Assembly (NCBI GenBank): GCA_041690635.1
Contig: JAWLGZ010000005.1
Coordinates: forward strand, 62,001 to 126,000
Source of the DNA: JAWLGZ01 sp041690635
GTDB taxonomy: Bacteria > Pseudomonadota > Gammaproteobacteria > Thiohalomonadales > Thiohalomonadaceae
DNA length: 64,000 nucleotides
Direction: 5' to 3'
The position numbers and the translations under genes are program-made. Within the stretch, counting starts at the first letter, position 1; each line of letters starts with the position of its first letter. Below the pieces are notes generated by a model. That model saw only the letters and a list, made by a program, of their open reading frames with translations. It ran no database searches and had not been told where the DNA came from. Shown one piece after another: positions 24,555 through 33,152 of the stretch.

Positions 24555-26939
24555 TTACTGTTTGTCATGCAGTTCCCGCTTCCTGTGGACCTCGGCCCCG
24601 AAGGGGGATATCAGGGTGATTTTTCTGGCCTCCCGATCCGACGGCTCAACGTTGAGTCGCCCCTCGACCTGCCAGAGGCGCTCACGGACGTGCAGAAGGA
24701 CATCGTAGTCCTCCTTTCGCTCGCCCTCCTTGGGCTGGTAGAGGAAGTCGATGTAGCCCGCCGCTGGCTCAACAATGAGCACATGCTTGTTGTCGGCTTG
24801 GGAAAGAGTGATGGTCACTTTAGGAATTCTGGAATGGCGCGCCCCATACAGCAGAATGTCGCGAACCACGTCAAAGAGCACATGACGCTGCCCGGCACGC
24901 TCAATCTCGTGATGGCCGTGTTCGATGACCACCAACTCCATGCCGTAGATCAGCTTCAGGTGTCTGGCGAACTGCTGCAGCGCCCTAACCAACCCACGAG
25001 GCTCGCGCAGCACGGCAAGATCGGCAAGTTCGATGTCCTCGGCCTCGCGCGACCGATCGATCTCAAGGTGCGGCAGCGTCAGATCGCGCCACCAGAAGGG
25101 GATGAGACCAACCCCGACAATGATGAAGGCCCAGGTCGCCGTGAGCCATGCGTCCGGTGGACTCACGATCAACCGACCGACGCCGAGCAGCAGCAGGAAC
25201 AGTGAACCGCCGGTAAGCAGTATTGAACGCACGCGGCGCCACAGCGCCTGGCGGGGGGCGTTCGGGCGATCGCCGGCGAGGGCGGCGGTGTTTGCCCACC
25301 AGCCGAACGGCTTCACCCGCTCGTAGAATGAGACCATGACATGATCGTTGGTCTTGGGCGTGAAGAAGGTGATGCCGACTGCCGCCGTGGTGGTCACCAA
25401 CGCCATGATGCCGAGGCGGATCCACTCCTCGTCCGGGTCGGTGCCGAGGAACCAGAGCAGCAACGGAGCGGTGATGATCGAAGTCACCATGGCAGCGAGC
25501 TCCGAGTGAAGGTTGATCCGCTCCCACAGCCATCGCAACACCAGCACCGAACCCACCCCGGCGCCGAACAGCAGAGAGATGAACCACGCGGTCTGGATCG
25601 ATTGCAGGTTGGCCATGATGGTCAGTGCAATCGCCAGGATGACCAGGTTGGCGATGCGGGCGACGATCACCAGCTCGTGGTCCTTCGGCTCCCGTTTGAG
25701 GAAGTGCTGCGACACCACCCGGTCGTAGACGTCGTTGCTCCAGTAGGAGGCCCCCCAATTGAGGTGGGTATCGACCGTGGAGGCGAGCGCCGCCAGCAGG
25801 GCCACCAGCATCAGGCCGCGAACCCCCGGCGGCAGCAGATCGTTGATCCCGGTGACGAACAGGATTTCGCGCGCCGCGGTGAACCCCTCGCCCCCGGTCT
25901 CGGCGGGCGAAAACGGATAGAGCACCAGCAGGCCGACACCGATCACCAGCCACAGCAGGCTGCGGAAGAATATCTGGGCCCAGGCGAAGATCACCCCCGC
26001 ATAGCGGGCGTCCCGATCGGTGCGGCACCCCATGGAGCGCTGTGCCAGGTAGCCGGTCCCGTCCGCATTCATCTGGAAGAACCACTGCAACCCGATCAGT
26101 ACCAGAAACGGCAGGAGCGCATCGGCGGTGTTGGCGGGGGGGGAGAAGGAGAGCAGGGTGGAGGCCTTCTCGACGCCGTAGATCTCGACGACGCGATCCG
26201 ACAGGGCGGCGAACCCGCCCACCTCCATCAGCACGAACCAGGCGTAAAGGGCGGTACCGAGCATTGCCAGGATGAACTGGGCAACATCGGTGAGGACCAC
26301 CGCGCGCAGCCCGCCGGTGGTGGCGTACATGGTGGTGAAGAGCAGGATCAGGAGAATCGAGATTAGATTATTGGTGGTCGCGATCTCCTGTGGCTGACCG
26401 GTGACGCTCTCACCGAGCACCAGTCCAGTGCCGGTGACGAACGACAGGATCGACTCGTAGGTGCCGGCAGGCAGCCACTCATGCCACGGCAGGAACACCT
26501 CGGCGATGCGGATTGCAGCTACCAGCACCATGCCGAGTACGATGGTGTTGATCACCGTGCCGTAGTAGACCGCCTTCGCCACGCGCAGCAGCAGCACCAG
26601 CCTCCCGCTGTAGCGGGTCTCGGTCAGTTCGGCATCGGTCAGGATGCCGCCGCGCCGCCAGCCGACGGCGAAGATGAACGCCATCATCAGGAACGCGAGT
26701 CCGTAAATCCAGAGCCGCCACACGGCGAAGATGCCGGCGGTGGCGATGAGTCCCGCAACCAGCAGCGGCGTGTCTGCCGCGAACTGGGTGGCAGACATGG
26801 AGAATCCCGCTCTCCATCCGGGCAGTGTCTTGCCGGCGAGAAAGAACTCCTGGAGGTTTTGAGAGGCGGCCTTGCGCGAAATCAGGCCTACGCTGACGGC
26901 GTACACCACGAAGGCGAGCACGATGATGAGATCGAGCAT
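24555..26939 (-). CDS. Na+/solute symporter (SSS family) fused to a degenerate histidine-kinase ATPase-like domain
   Basis: 794 aa. Residues 1 to about 600 form an SSS-type transporter (about 13-14 helices; KTLPGWRAGFSMSATQFAAD near the N-terminus, TTMYATTGGLRAVVLTDVAQ in the core). After a final pair of helices (about 585-620) comes a soluble domain (about 625-794) that follows the outline of NarX/DesK-type HATPase_c domains: FDVVRDILLYGARHSRIPKV aligns with the N-box helix, and LLHVRERLWQVEGRLNVEP with the C-terminal 'RER...GG.L' segment. The N-box Asn and the DxGxG of the G1 box are absent, so it is probably a binding or signalling domain without kinase activity. Substrate unknown. Spacing is 20 bases to the upstream PAN gene. 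Confidence 0.82.
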   Translation of the reverse strand: MLDLIIVLAFVVYAVSVGLISRKAASQNLQEFFLAGKTLPGWRAGFSMSATQFAADTPLLVAGLIATAGIFAVWRLWIYGLAFLMMAFIFAVGWRRGGILTDAELTETRYSGRLVLLLRVAKAVYYGTVINTIVLGMVLVAAIRIAEVFLPWHEWLPAGTYESILSFVTGTGLVLGESVTGQPQEIATTNNLISILLILLFTTMYATTGGLRAVVLTDVAQFILAMLGTALYAWFVLMEVGGFAALSDRVVEIYGVEKASTLLSFSPPANTADALLPFLVLIGLQWFFQMNADGTGYLAQRSMGCRTDRDARYAGVIFAWAQIFFRSLLWLVIGVGLLVLYPFSPAETGGEGFTAAREILFVTGINDLLPPGVRGLMLVALLAALASTVDTHLNWGASYWSNDVYDRVVSQHFLKREPKDHELVIVARIANLVILAIALTIMANLQSIQTAWFISLLFGAGVGSVLVLRWLWERINLHSELAAMVTSIITAPLLLWFLGTDPDEEWIRLGIMALVTTTAAVGITFFTPKTNDHVMVSFYERVKPFGWWANTAALAGDRPNAPRQALWRRVRSILLTGGSLFLLLLGVGRLIVSPPDAWLTATWAFIIVGVGLIPFWWRDLTLPHLEIDRSREAEDIELADLAVLREPRGLVRALQQFARHLKLIYGMELVVIEHGHHEIERAGQRHVLFDVVRDILLYGARHSRIPKVTITLSQADNKHVLIVEPAAGYIDFLYQPKEGERKEDYDVLLHVRERLWQVEGRLNVEPSDREARKITLISPFGAEVHRKRELHDKQ

Positions 26940-26959
26940 CGGTCAGCGGCCTCCTGCTC

Positions 26960-27862
26960 TTACCACTTACGCACACCCGAAGTACAACAGGCATCCGGCG
27001 TTGGCGGTGTCACGCTGTGCTTTAGGCGGCAGCGCGCACCACCGCCGTCACTCTGTTCGAAGGTCCACGCCTGGCACCGGGGCTCTGCCAGGCAGGCGGT
27101 CTGGCATGCCTCCGCCACGGCGGCCGCCGGTGTGAACACACGGTAGTCGGCGCCGAAGCGCTGAAACCCCACCTCGAGAGCGGACGACCCATCCGCGGGG
27201 AGGTCGTTCAGGCAGGAGATGAACTGGAAGCCATCGCAGGAGGGGAGCGTGCAGACCCTGTCGTCGCCGAGGATGTAGGTGGGCGTCTGCGCGGCAACGT
27301 CGATCGCGATCTCCCACAGGCCGGCACCCTGAAATCCCTGGTCGCGGCAGAAGCGGTCGGCCGCAGGCCCGCCACACCCGGAAGCCCAGTGGAGACACCA
27401 GTCGACACGGTAGTCACCGACCATCGGTTCGAAGAAGGTTCGGGGTTTCGGCGGCGATGGCGAGGGACCGACACGCTCCTGGCACGCCTCCACGAACTGC
27501 CGTAGCTGAGGAACCCCTGCCGCGTCCATCTCGGGCATCAGCCAGCCCCCTCCGGGTCGCCGCAAGGCGTATTCGTAGTAGTCCCACATGAACCGCGGGC
27601 GGTCCTCGTTGTAGCGCCCATAGTTTTCCGGCGGGTAATCGGATGGATCGCCCGCGCCCCGCAGGCGCCCGAACTCATCGATGCGCCAAGGCTTGCGGCG
27701 ATTGAATGCTGCGTCGCCGGTGTAACTGTTCATCGAATCCACCGCCCTTTCCATCCACCCTTCGAGGCAGGCCTCACCGGTACGGCCCGCCCAGGGCGCG
27801 TCCGTTTGCGCGGCGACGGGCGTGACTGCAAGGGTAAGCAGTGTGAGGAGTAGTGGTCTCAT
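26960..27862 (-). CDS. Secreted PAN/apple-domain protein
   Basis: 300 aa with a Sec signal peptide (MRPLLLTLLTLAVTPVAAQ, cleavage near 19). Residues 20-140 are rich in Trp, Tyr and Arg with no recognised fold; residues 145-215 contain paired Cys (WCLHWASGCGG, FCRDQGF, VCTLPSCDGF). The C-terminal 85 residues resemble a PAN domain: GFQRFGADYRVFTPAAAVAE, then ACQTACLAEPRCQAWTFEQ and RCRLKHSVTPPTPDACCTSG, the last being the typical loop of PAN proteins. PAN domains bind protein or carbohydrate. The gene overlaps the upstream lipoprotein gene by one base, so the two products probably act together in the periplasm or at the outer membrane. Confidence 0.78.
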   Translation of the reverse strand: MRPLLLTLLTLAVTPVAAQTDAPWAGRTGEACLEGWMERAVDSMNSYTGDAAFNRRKPWRIDEFGRLRGAGDPSDYPPENYGRYNEDRPRFMWDYYEYALRRPGGGWLMPEMDAAGVPQLRQFVEACQERVGPSPSPPKPRTFFEPMVGDYRVDWCLHWASGCGGPAADRFCRDQGFQGAGLWEIAIDVAAQTPTYILGDDRVCTLPSCDGFQFISCLNDLPADGSSALEVGFQRFGADYRVFTPAAAVAEACQTACLAEPRCQAWTFEQSDGGGARCRLKHSVTPPTPDACCTSGVRKW

Positions 27863-28974
27863 CAGCGCCCCACCGGAAGCGTCAGTACGGGACCGGTCTG
27901 CCGGATCTCGCCGGCCTGCAACGCAAACATCTGCTGAAGCAGCATGAAGGTCGACTTGCTGCTCAGATCGGTATCAGTGATGTAGAACCAGTGGTCCCGG
28001 TAGCGGATGGAAACGGCCGAGTGCTCGGGCTGCCGGTCGGCGCTCCGGACTTCAAACAGATCGCCCAGCAGATCGCTCCAGTTGAACGGCTCCCCGTTCT
28101 CGTGGCGCGTGACCGTGACCAGGCCGTCACGCACGTCGCGCGGCGGCGGGACGATAGACTGCGACAGGTAGGCCATCATCCCGGTGACGGAGCGGGTGCC
28201 CACGCCGATCTGATCCGGAGCGCGGGTGGCAGTATCGGTGGTGAGACGGTAGGCGGTACCCTCGGGAGAGAGGCCGAGGATGGCACGAAACTCGCGGACC
28301 TCCGGCCAGCCGGACGCGTGCGCAGGGATGCGAATGACGGGGATTCGCTCGCTACCGTCTGCCTCGCTGTAGCCCAACTCCATCACCCCCCGCAACTGCA
28401 AGCGGCGGAGCAGGCCGACCGCAGTGAGGAAATCGGCGTAGGTGGGCACCGCCTCCGGTGTCGCGCCGGAGGCGGTGGGTGCATTCTTAATGCCGTTCAG
28501 TCGCTCCGCCACTACCCGGAGTACGGTGTCGATCGGCCAACCGGAGTGGTACAGCAGCAGCACAGTCTCGATCTCGACCGGCTGAAGCACCCGTTGTACG
28601 AACTCCTCGCCCTGCAACGGTGCCATGGTGACGGTCGGCGTGTCGGAGTAGCTGAGGGTTGCACCGAATCCGACCTCCGCATCAGCTTCGCCATCCTCGA
28701 TGAAGAGCAGATTGGTGTCGATGCCGCGGGTGAGGTCCCACTGATTGGAAAGGTCGGACACCTGGAGGAACAGGGGGGATTCCCGGTAGCGCAGCCGCAC
28801 CAGATTGAGCAGCATCTCTTCACTGTTGGTGCGCTGGATCGCCGTGTTGTAGTCGCCGCGGGTCGCTGCAATTCCGGACGGACCCGGAGATGAACACCCT
28901 GCCACAAGGAGAAGCAGCACGACGCACGTGCCAAGCGCTGCCACCCGCTGAGAAGGAGGTCTGTCCCTGACCAT
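27862..28974 (-). CDS. Predicted lipoprotein of unknown function
   Basis: 370 aa with a lipoprotein signal: the hydrophobic segment VAALGTCVVLLLLVAGCSS gives lipobox VAGC with Cys at about residue 27; the following Ser residues do not suggest inner-membrane retention. The mature part begins near DYNTAIQRTNSEEMLLNLVR, followed by LRYRESPLFLQVSDLSNQW, and is mixed alpha/beta without repeats or a recognised catalytic motif. Similar lipoproteins with the 'E-E-M-L-L-N-L-V-R-L-R-Y' stretch occur in several proteobacteria as conserved hypotheticals. It is first in the minus-strand unit lipoprotein, PAN protein, symporter-kinase, MscS, and is divergent from the GMC/cytochrome operon with 136 bases between them. 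Confidence 0.75.
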   Translation of the reverse strand: MVRDRPPSQRVAALGTCVVLLLLVAGCSSPGPSGIAATRGDYNTAIQRTNSEEMLLNLVRLRYRESPLFLQVSDLSNQWDLTRGIDTNLLFIEDGEADAEVGFGATLSYSDTPTVTMAPLQGEEFVQRVLQPVEIETVLLLYHSGWPIDTVLRVVAERLNGIKNAPTASGATPEAVPTYADFLTAVGLLRRLQLRGVMELGYSEADGSERIPVIRIPAHASGWPEVREFRAILGLSPEGTAYRLTTDTATRAPDQIGVGTRSVTGMMAYLSQSIVPPPRDVRDGLVTVTRHENGEPFNWSDLLGDLFEVRSADRQPEHSAVSIRYRDHWFYITDTDLSSKSTFMLLQQMFALQAGEIRQTGPVLTLPVGR

Positions 28975-29110
28975 GAAAGGCGCTCACCCTGAGTTCCTGA
29001 GTGTTTAATCTAGTCAGTGCTATAACAGTTAGCGACGCGTCGGGAAAATATTCAACGTTCTGCCTTCGTGATCGGGTCGCGCTTCAGCCGCCTCACATTC
29101 GGAGTTCTCC

Positions 29111-29416
29111 ATGGCAAGTCCACTCAGGCCGCTGCTACTCTCCATACTCCTGGCTTCCGCACCGGCGTTCGGCCAGGGAACCGAGACACCCACTACCGTT
29201 TCCGAAGAGGATCACGTGACCATGGGAACGGTCGAGGTCGGCGTCGGAACGACCGCCGCCACCACCACCGGCTCCAGCGGCCCAAAGGACGGAGACGGTG
29301 GGGAGACGGCGGCGCGGAGTTATAGCTGCTATAACATCAGTCACACCGCAGAGTACGAGCGGTGTCTGCGGGCGGTAACCGCCCCTGGCAACGAGTCCCG
29401 GCAAGGAGGCCGGTAA
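29111..29416 (+). CDS. Small secreted protein at head of GMC/cytochrome operon
   Basis: 101 aa. The start ATG has GGAG six bases upstream. A Sec signal peptide is present (PLRPLLLSILLASAPAFGQG, cleavage near 22). The mature 79 residues are Thr/Gly/Ser-rich (GTVEVGVGTTAATTTGSSG) and end with one Cys pair (YSCYNISHTAEYERCLRAV), which could form a disulfide. No known family is recognised. It is 18 bases before the gluconate-dehydrogenase-like subunit and shares its promoter region, so it may be an accessory or maturation factor of the dehydrogenase. Coding status is supported by the signal peptide and ribosome-binding site. Confidence 0.62.
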   Translation: MASPLRPLLLSILLASAPAFGQGTETPTTVSEEDHVTMGTVEVGVGTTAATTTGSSGPKDGDGGETAARSYSCYNISHTAEYERCLRAVTAPGNESRQGGR

Positions 29417-29434
29417 CCGACGCAAGGAGACGGC

Positions 29435-30154
29435 ATGGACGGCTCTCTCTCCCGGCGAGCGTTTCTGAAGGCGGCAGGTACGGTTGCTACCGCCTCGGCA
29501 CTGCCCGGCACTGTCCTGGCGCAACCGACAGCGACGCCCCGGACAGCCCCTTTGCCCGCGCAGCCTGGCGCGGCACCGGCGCTCTTCCTCTTCTTCACCG
29601 TCCCGGAGGCGGAGTTTGTAACCGCCGCGGTCGATCGGCTCATCCCCGCCGACGCACAGTGGCCGAGTGCCTCCCAGGCCGGTGTCGTCAACTTCATCGA
29701 CAGGCAACTCGCCAGCGGCTACGGCAGCGGTGAACGGCTCTACCTTCAGGGCCCATGGCAACGGGGTATGCCCGGACAGGGGTATCAGCTCCCACTCACG
29801 CCGGCCCAGCTCTACCGCATCGGCATCAGTGCGGCAGACCGGGCGATCACGCAGCGGTTTGACGGCCAGCGATTCGCAGATCTCTCGGCGGCGCAGAAAG
29901 ATGAGGCGCTCGGTGCCATCGAGACCGGAGAGTTGGACTTCGAGGAGCTGCCCGCACCAGTATTCTTCGAGACCCTGTTGGCCAACACCATCGAGGGCTT
30001 CTTTTCCGATCCCGTTTACGGCGGTAACCGTGACATGGTCGGTTGGCGCATGGTGGGGTTTCCAGGCGCCTATGCGAGTTTCATCCATGAGGTGGACCAG
30101 CACGGAGTGCGTTACACCCGTGCGCCGATCGGTATGGGGCAGACCGGCCACTAG
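29435..30154 (+). CDS. Gluconate 2-dehydrogenase subunit 3-like Tat-exported protein
   Basis: 239 aa. The N-terminus has a Tat signal (SRRAFLKAAGTVATASALPG). The mature part matches the gluconate 2-dehydrogenase subunit 3 family: FTVPEAEFVTAAVDRLIPAD, VNFIDRQLASGYG, PLTPAQLYRIGISAAD, and EELPAPVFFETLLANTIEGF-FSDPVYGGN. In such dehydrogenases this small subunit carries the Tat signal and escorts the flavoprotein subunit, which has none, to the periplasm. The GMC flavoprotein follows 140 bases later and indeed lacks a signal. An AAGGAG ribosome-binding site precedes the ATG. Confidence 0.88.
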   Translation: MDGSLSRRAFLKAAGTVATASALPGTVLAQPTATPRTAPLPAQPGAAPALFLFFTVPEAEFVTAAVDRLIPADAQWPSASQAGVVNFIDRQLASGYGSGERLYLQGPWQRGMPGQGYQLPLTPAQLYRIGISAADRAITQRFDGQRFADLSAAQKDEALGAIETGELDFEELPAPVFFETLLANTIEGFFSDPVYGGNRDMVGWRMVGFPGAYASFIHEVDQHGVRYTRAPIGMGQTGH

Positions 30155-30294
30155 CAGGCGTGTTGAAGACCTTCTGAATAAATCGCACGGGCTCAGCGCA
30201 TTCACGGGTCTGAAACCAGTGGACGGAGGGGAGGCCCATGTACCTTCTCCCCAGGGAGAGGGGTTGTCTGACGGCACGCAAACAAGGAGGTTTC

Positions 30295-32058
30295 GTGGCC
30301 AAGAGGATGAAACCGGTCGACGCGGTGTTGGTGGGCGTCGGCTGGACCGGCAGCATCCTGGCGAAGGAGTTCGCCGATGCCGGGCTGACGGTGGTCGGTC
30401 TGGAGCGGGGCGGTTTCCGGCAGACGGTTCCCGATTTCCAGGCACCGGGCATCCATGACGAACTGCGTTACGCCATCCGCTACGGCCTGATGCAGGACAC
30501 CAGCCGGACAACCCTCACCTTCCGCAATCGTCCCGATGAGCAGGCTTTGCCCATGCGCCAGCTCGGCTCCTTCCTGCCGGGGACCGGGGTCGGCGGGGCC
30601 GGCGTGCACTGGAACGGCCAGACGTTCCGCTTTCAGCCCGCCGACTTCGTCCTGCGCACCCATCTCATTGAACGCTACGGCAAACAGTTCGTTCCCGACG
30701 ATCTGCCGATTCAGGACTGGGGCGTCACCTACGACGAACTGGAGCCCTACTTCGACCGCTTCGAGTACCTGTGCGGCATCGCCGGCAAGGCCGGCAACAT
30801 CAAGGGGGAGATCCAGCCCGGCGGCAACCCGTTCGAGGGGTGGCGCAGCCGCGAGTATCCGCTGCCGCCGATGAAGCAGGCCCACGCCGGTGCACTGTTC
30901 GGCAAGGCCGCCGCCTCGCTCGGCTTCCATCCGTTCCCGGTCCCCTCCGCCAACCTGACCGACCACTACACCAACGAATACGGGTTGACGATGAAGCCGT
31001 GCATGTACTGCGGCTACTGCGAACGGTTCGGCTGCGAACACTTCGCCAAGGCGAGTCCGCAGATCTCGGTGCTGCCGGCGGTGCTGAACAACCCGAATTT
31101 CACCCTGCGCACCCACGCCAATGTTACCCGCGTCAACTTCGACGCAAAGGCGAGGCGTGCCACCGGTGTGACCTACGTGGATGCCCAGGGGCAGGAGTTC
31201 GAGCAGCCGGCGGAGATGGTGTTCCTCTGCGCGTTCGCCCATCACAACCCCCACCTGATGCTGGTGTCGGGCATCGGCGAGCCGTACGACCCGAAGACCG
31301 GACGCGGCAACGTGGGGCGCAACTACACCTACCAGACCATGAGTTCGGTGTCGGTGTTCTACAACGAGGAGGTGAACATCAACCCGTTCATGGGCGCCGG
31401 TGCGCTAGGCACCGCCATCGACGATTTCAACGGCGAGAACTTCGATCATGGGCCGCACGGTTTCGTCGGCGGCGCCTATGTCGCGGCCTACACCACGGGC
31501 GGCCGGCCCATTCAGCACCATCCGGTCCCTGAGGGAACGCCGCGCTGGGGTCTGGAGTGGAAACAGGCGGTGGCGCGTCACTACAACCACACCGTCGGCA
31601 TCGGTTCGCACGGATCCTCCATGCCCCATCCGGCGAACTACCTGGACCTGGACCCCACCTATCGGGACGCATGGGGCCTGCCGCTGCTGCGGCTGACCTA
31701 CGACTTTCCGGAAAATGATCGGCGCATGGCCGAGTTCCTCGCCGACCGCATGCTCGAGATCGCCAACGCGATGGGCGGCGAACAGGTGTCGGAGAATCGG
31801 CTGGGCGGGCGCTACAGCATCGTCCCCTACCAGACCACCCACAACACCGGCGGCACCATCATGGGTATCGATCCCCAGACCAGTGTGGTGAACCGCTACC
31901 TCCAGAGCTGGGACCTGCCCAACCTGTTCGTCATGGGCGCGTCGGTGTTCCCGCAGAACCCCGGCTACAACCCGACCGACACGGTGGGCGCCCTGACCTA
32001 CTGGACCATCGATGCGGTCCTCAATCGCTATGTGAAAAACCCCGGCCCCCTGGTGTAA
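30295..32058 (+). CDS. GMC-family FAD-dependent dehydrogenase with four-Cys motif
   Basis: 587 aa from GTG 30295, preceded by AGGAGG; an in-frame ATG 57 bases upstream lies in repeat-like sequence. N-terminal FAD-binding fold DAVLVGVGWTGSILAKEF (GxGxxG). A Cys cluster Cys236-x2-Cys239-x2-Cys242-x4-Cys247 (CMYCGYCERFGCE) resembles the iron-sulfur motif of gluconate/2-ketogluconate-type and FAD-glucose dehydrogenases. The C-terminal catalytic region includes TTHNTGGTIMGIDPQTSVV, then SVFPQNPGYNPTDTVGALTYW, with His and Asn in the GMC active-site positions. It probably oxidises a sugar, sugar acid or alcohol in the periplasm, exported by hitchhiking on the subunit-3 protein, and passes electrons to the cytochromes c encoded next. 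Substrate unknown. Confidence 0.9.
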   Translation: MAKRMKPVDAVLVGVGWTGSILAKEFADAGLTVVGLERGGFRQTVPDFQAPGIHDELRYAIRYGLMQDTSRTTLTFRNRPDEQALPMRQLGSFLPGTGVGGAGVHWNGQTFRFQPADFVLRTHLIERYGKQFVPDDLPIQDWGVTYDELEPYFDRFEYLCGIAGKAGNIKGEIQPGGNPFEGWRSREYPLPPMKQAHAGALFGKAAASLGFHPFPVPSANLTDHYTNEYGLTMKPCMYCGYCERFGCEHFAKASPQISVLPAVLNNPNFTLRTHANVTRVNFDAKARRATGVTYVDAQGQEFEQPAEMVFLCAFAHHNPHLMLVSGIGEPYDPKTGRGNVGRNYTYQTMSSVSVFYNEEVNINPFMGAGALGTAIDDFNGENFDHGPHGFVGGAYVAAYTTGGRPIQHHPVPEGTPRWGLEWKQAVARHYNHTVGIGSHGSSMPHPANYLDLDPTYRDAWGLPLLRLTYDFPENDRRMAEFLADRMLEIANAMGGEQVSENRLGGRYSIVPYQTTHNTGGTIMGIDPQTSVVNRYLQSWDLPNLFVMGASVFPQNPGYNPTDTVGALTYWTIDAVLNRYVKNPGPLV

Positions 32059-32062
32059 GCGC

Positions 32063-32770
32063 ATGCTCCGACTCCTCCGACAGCTGGCAGCAACCACGCT
32101 CCTCGCACTGGCCGCGGCGCCGGCACCGGCGCAACCCAACATCGCCAACGGCCAACTGATCGCGGTGGGCGGCCGGGAGGGGCAGGTGCAGACCGCCTGT
32201 TTCCGCTGCCATGGAATCGACGGTGCCGGCGACAGCAGCGGGGCGTTTCCCCGGCTCACCGGCCAGTTCACCGAGTACACGCTTAAACAGATGCGCGACT
32301 ATGCCAACGGCAGCCGCCCCAACGACATCATGACTCCTATCGCCCAGGCCCTTTCGGAGCAGGACTGGCTGGATGTTTCCGCCTTCTATGCCCAACTTGA
32401 GGCGCCCGATCTGGGACGGCCGGCGTTCGATGTCGCTGCCCTCCAGCGGGGAGCCGATCTCTCCGCCAGCGGCTCGGCGGAACGGGGCGTACAGGCATGC
32501 ATCAACTGCCACGGTCCAGCGGGCATCGGCATCGAACCCCACTACCCCTATCTTGCGGGGCAGTTCGCCACCTACATGGAGTTGCAGTTCCGGTTCTGGA
32601 AGGAGGGGGTGAGGAGGAACGACCACTACGGGGTGATGACCGACATCGCCAATCGCCTCACCGACGAGGACGTTCGCGCCGTTTCGATCTACTTTGAATC
32701 GCTGCGTCCACCGGGAAGCACCGATCCGGACCTGCGGGGTTCGGACGCGGCATCACGCCCGGAGCGGTGA
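32063..32770 (+). CDS. Diheme cytochrome c (cytochrome c4-like)
   Basis: 235 aa with a Sec signal (LLRQLAATTLLALAAAPAPA, cleavage near 24). Two class-I cytochrome c domains in tandem: heme sites CFRCH (about residue 47) and CINCH (about 148), each followed by a Gly/Pro-rich loop and a distal Met (the MTPIA and MTDIAN regions). This is the layout of cytochrome c4 and of the diheme electron acceptors of periplasmic dehydrogenases. It starts 4 bases after the GMC stop and overlaps the next cytochrome gene, so it is very probably the electron acceptor of the GMC enzyme, relaying to the caa3-type oxidase. Confidence 0.92.
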   Translation: MLRLLRQLAATTLLALAAAPAPAQPNIANGQLIAVGGREGQVQTACFRCHGIDGAGDSSGAFPRLTGQFTEYTLKQMRDYANGSRPNDIMTPIAQALSEQDWLDVSAFYAQLEAPDLGRPAFDVAALQRGADLSASGSAERGVQACINCHGPAGIGIEPHYPYLAGQFATYMELQFRFWKEGVRRNDHYGVMTDIANRLTDEDVRAVSIYFESLRPPGSTDPDLRGSDAASRPER

Positions 32771-33147
32771 TGAGCGCGTTGCGGATGCTTGGATTGCCCC
32801 TACTGCTGACAGCGCTCGGCGGATGTGACCGGTCTGCCGAGGTGCCGGCCCACCTGACAGTGTCTGGTGGTGACGTCCGCATCGGCGAGCAGCTCGTGAC
32901 CAGCTACGGCTGTGGAGCGTGCCATGTGATTCCGAAGATCAGGGGAGCCAACAGCCACGTCGGGCCGCCGCTGAACCAATTTGGCCGGCGCAGTTTCATC
33001 GGCGGGCACCTGCCGAACAGCCCCGATAACCTCGTGCGGTGGATTATGGACCCGCCCGCGATCGCACCCGGTACCGCCATGCCCAACCTGGGGATCCCCC
33101 GGGAGCAGGCGCGGCACATCGCCGCCTATCTTTACACGCTCAGGTAA
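32770..33147 (+). CDS. Monoheme cytochrome c lipoprotein
   Basis: 125 aa from ATG 32770, overlapping the preceding stop (TGATG); a GTG one codon earlier is possible. The signal ends in LLLTALGGC, a lipobox with Cys about residue 19, so the protein is probably membrane-anchored. One heme site, CGACH, in YGCGACHVIPKIRGANSHVG, and a distal Met region PGTAMPNLGI. The heme loop resembles that of the cytochrome c domain fused to the CoxB encoded next (GCGACHVIRGV), suggesting duplication. It likely shuttles electrons between the diheme cytochrome and the oxidase. Confidence 0.9.
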   Translation: MSALRMLGLPLLLTALGGCDRSAEVPAHLTVSGGDVRIGEQLVTSYGCGACHVIPKIRGANSHVGPPLNQFGRRSFIGGHLPNSPDNLVRWIMDPPAIAPGTAMPNLGIPREQARHIAAYLYTLR

Positions 33148-33152
33148 CGAAC

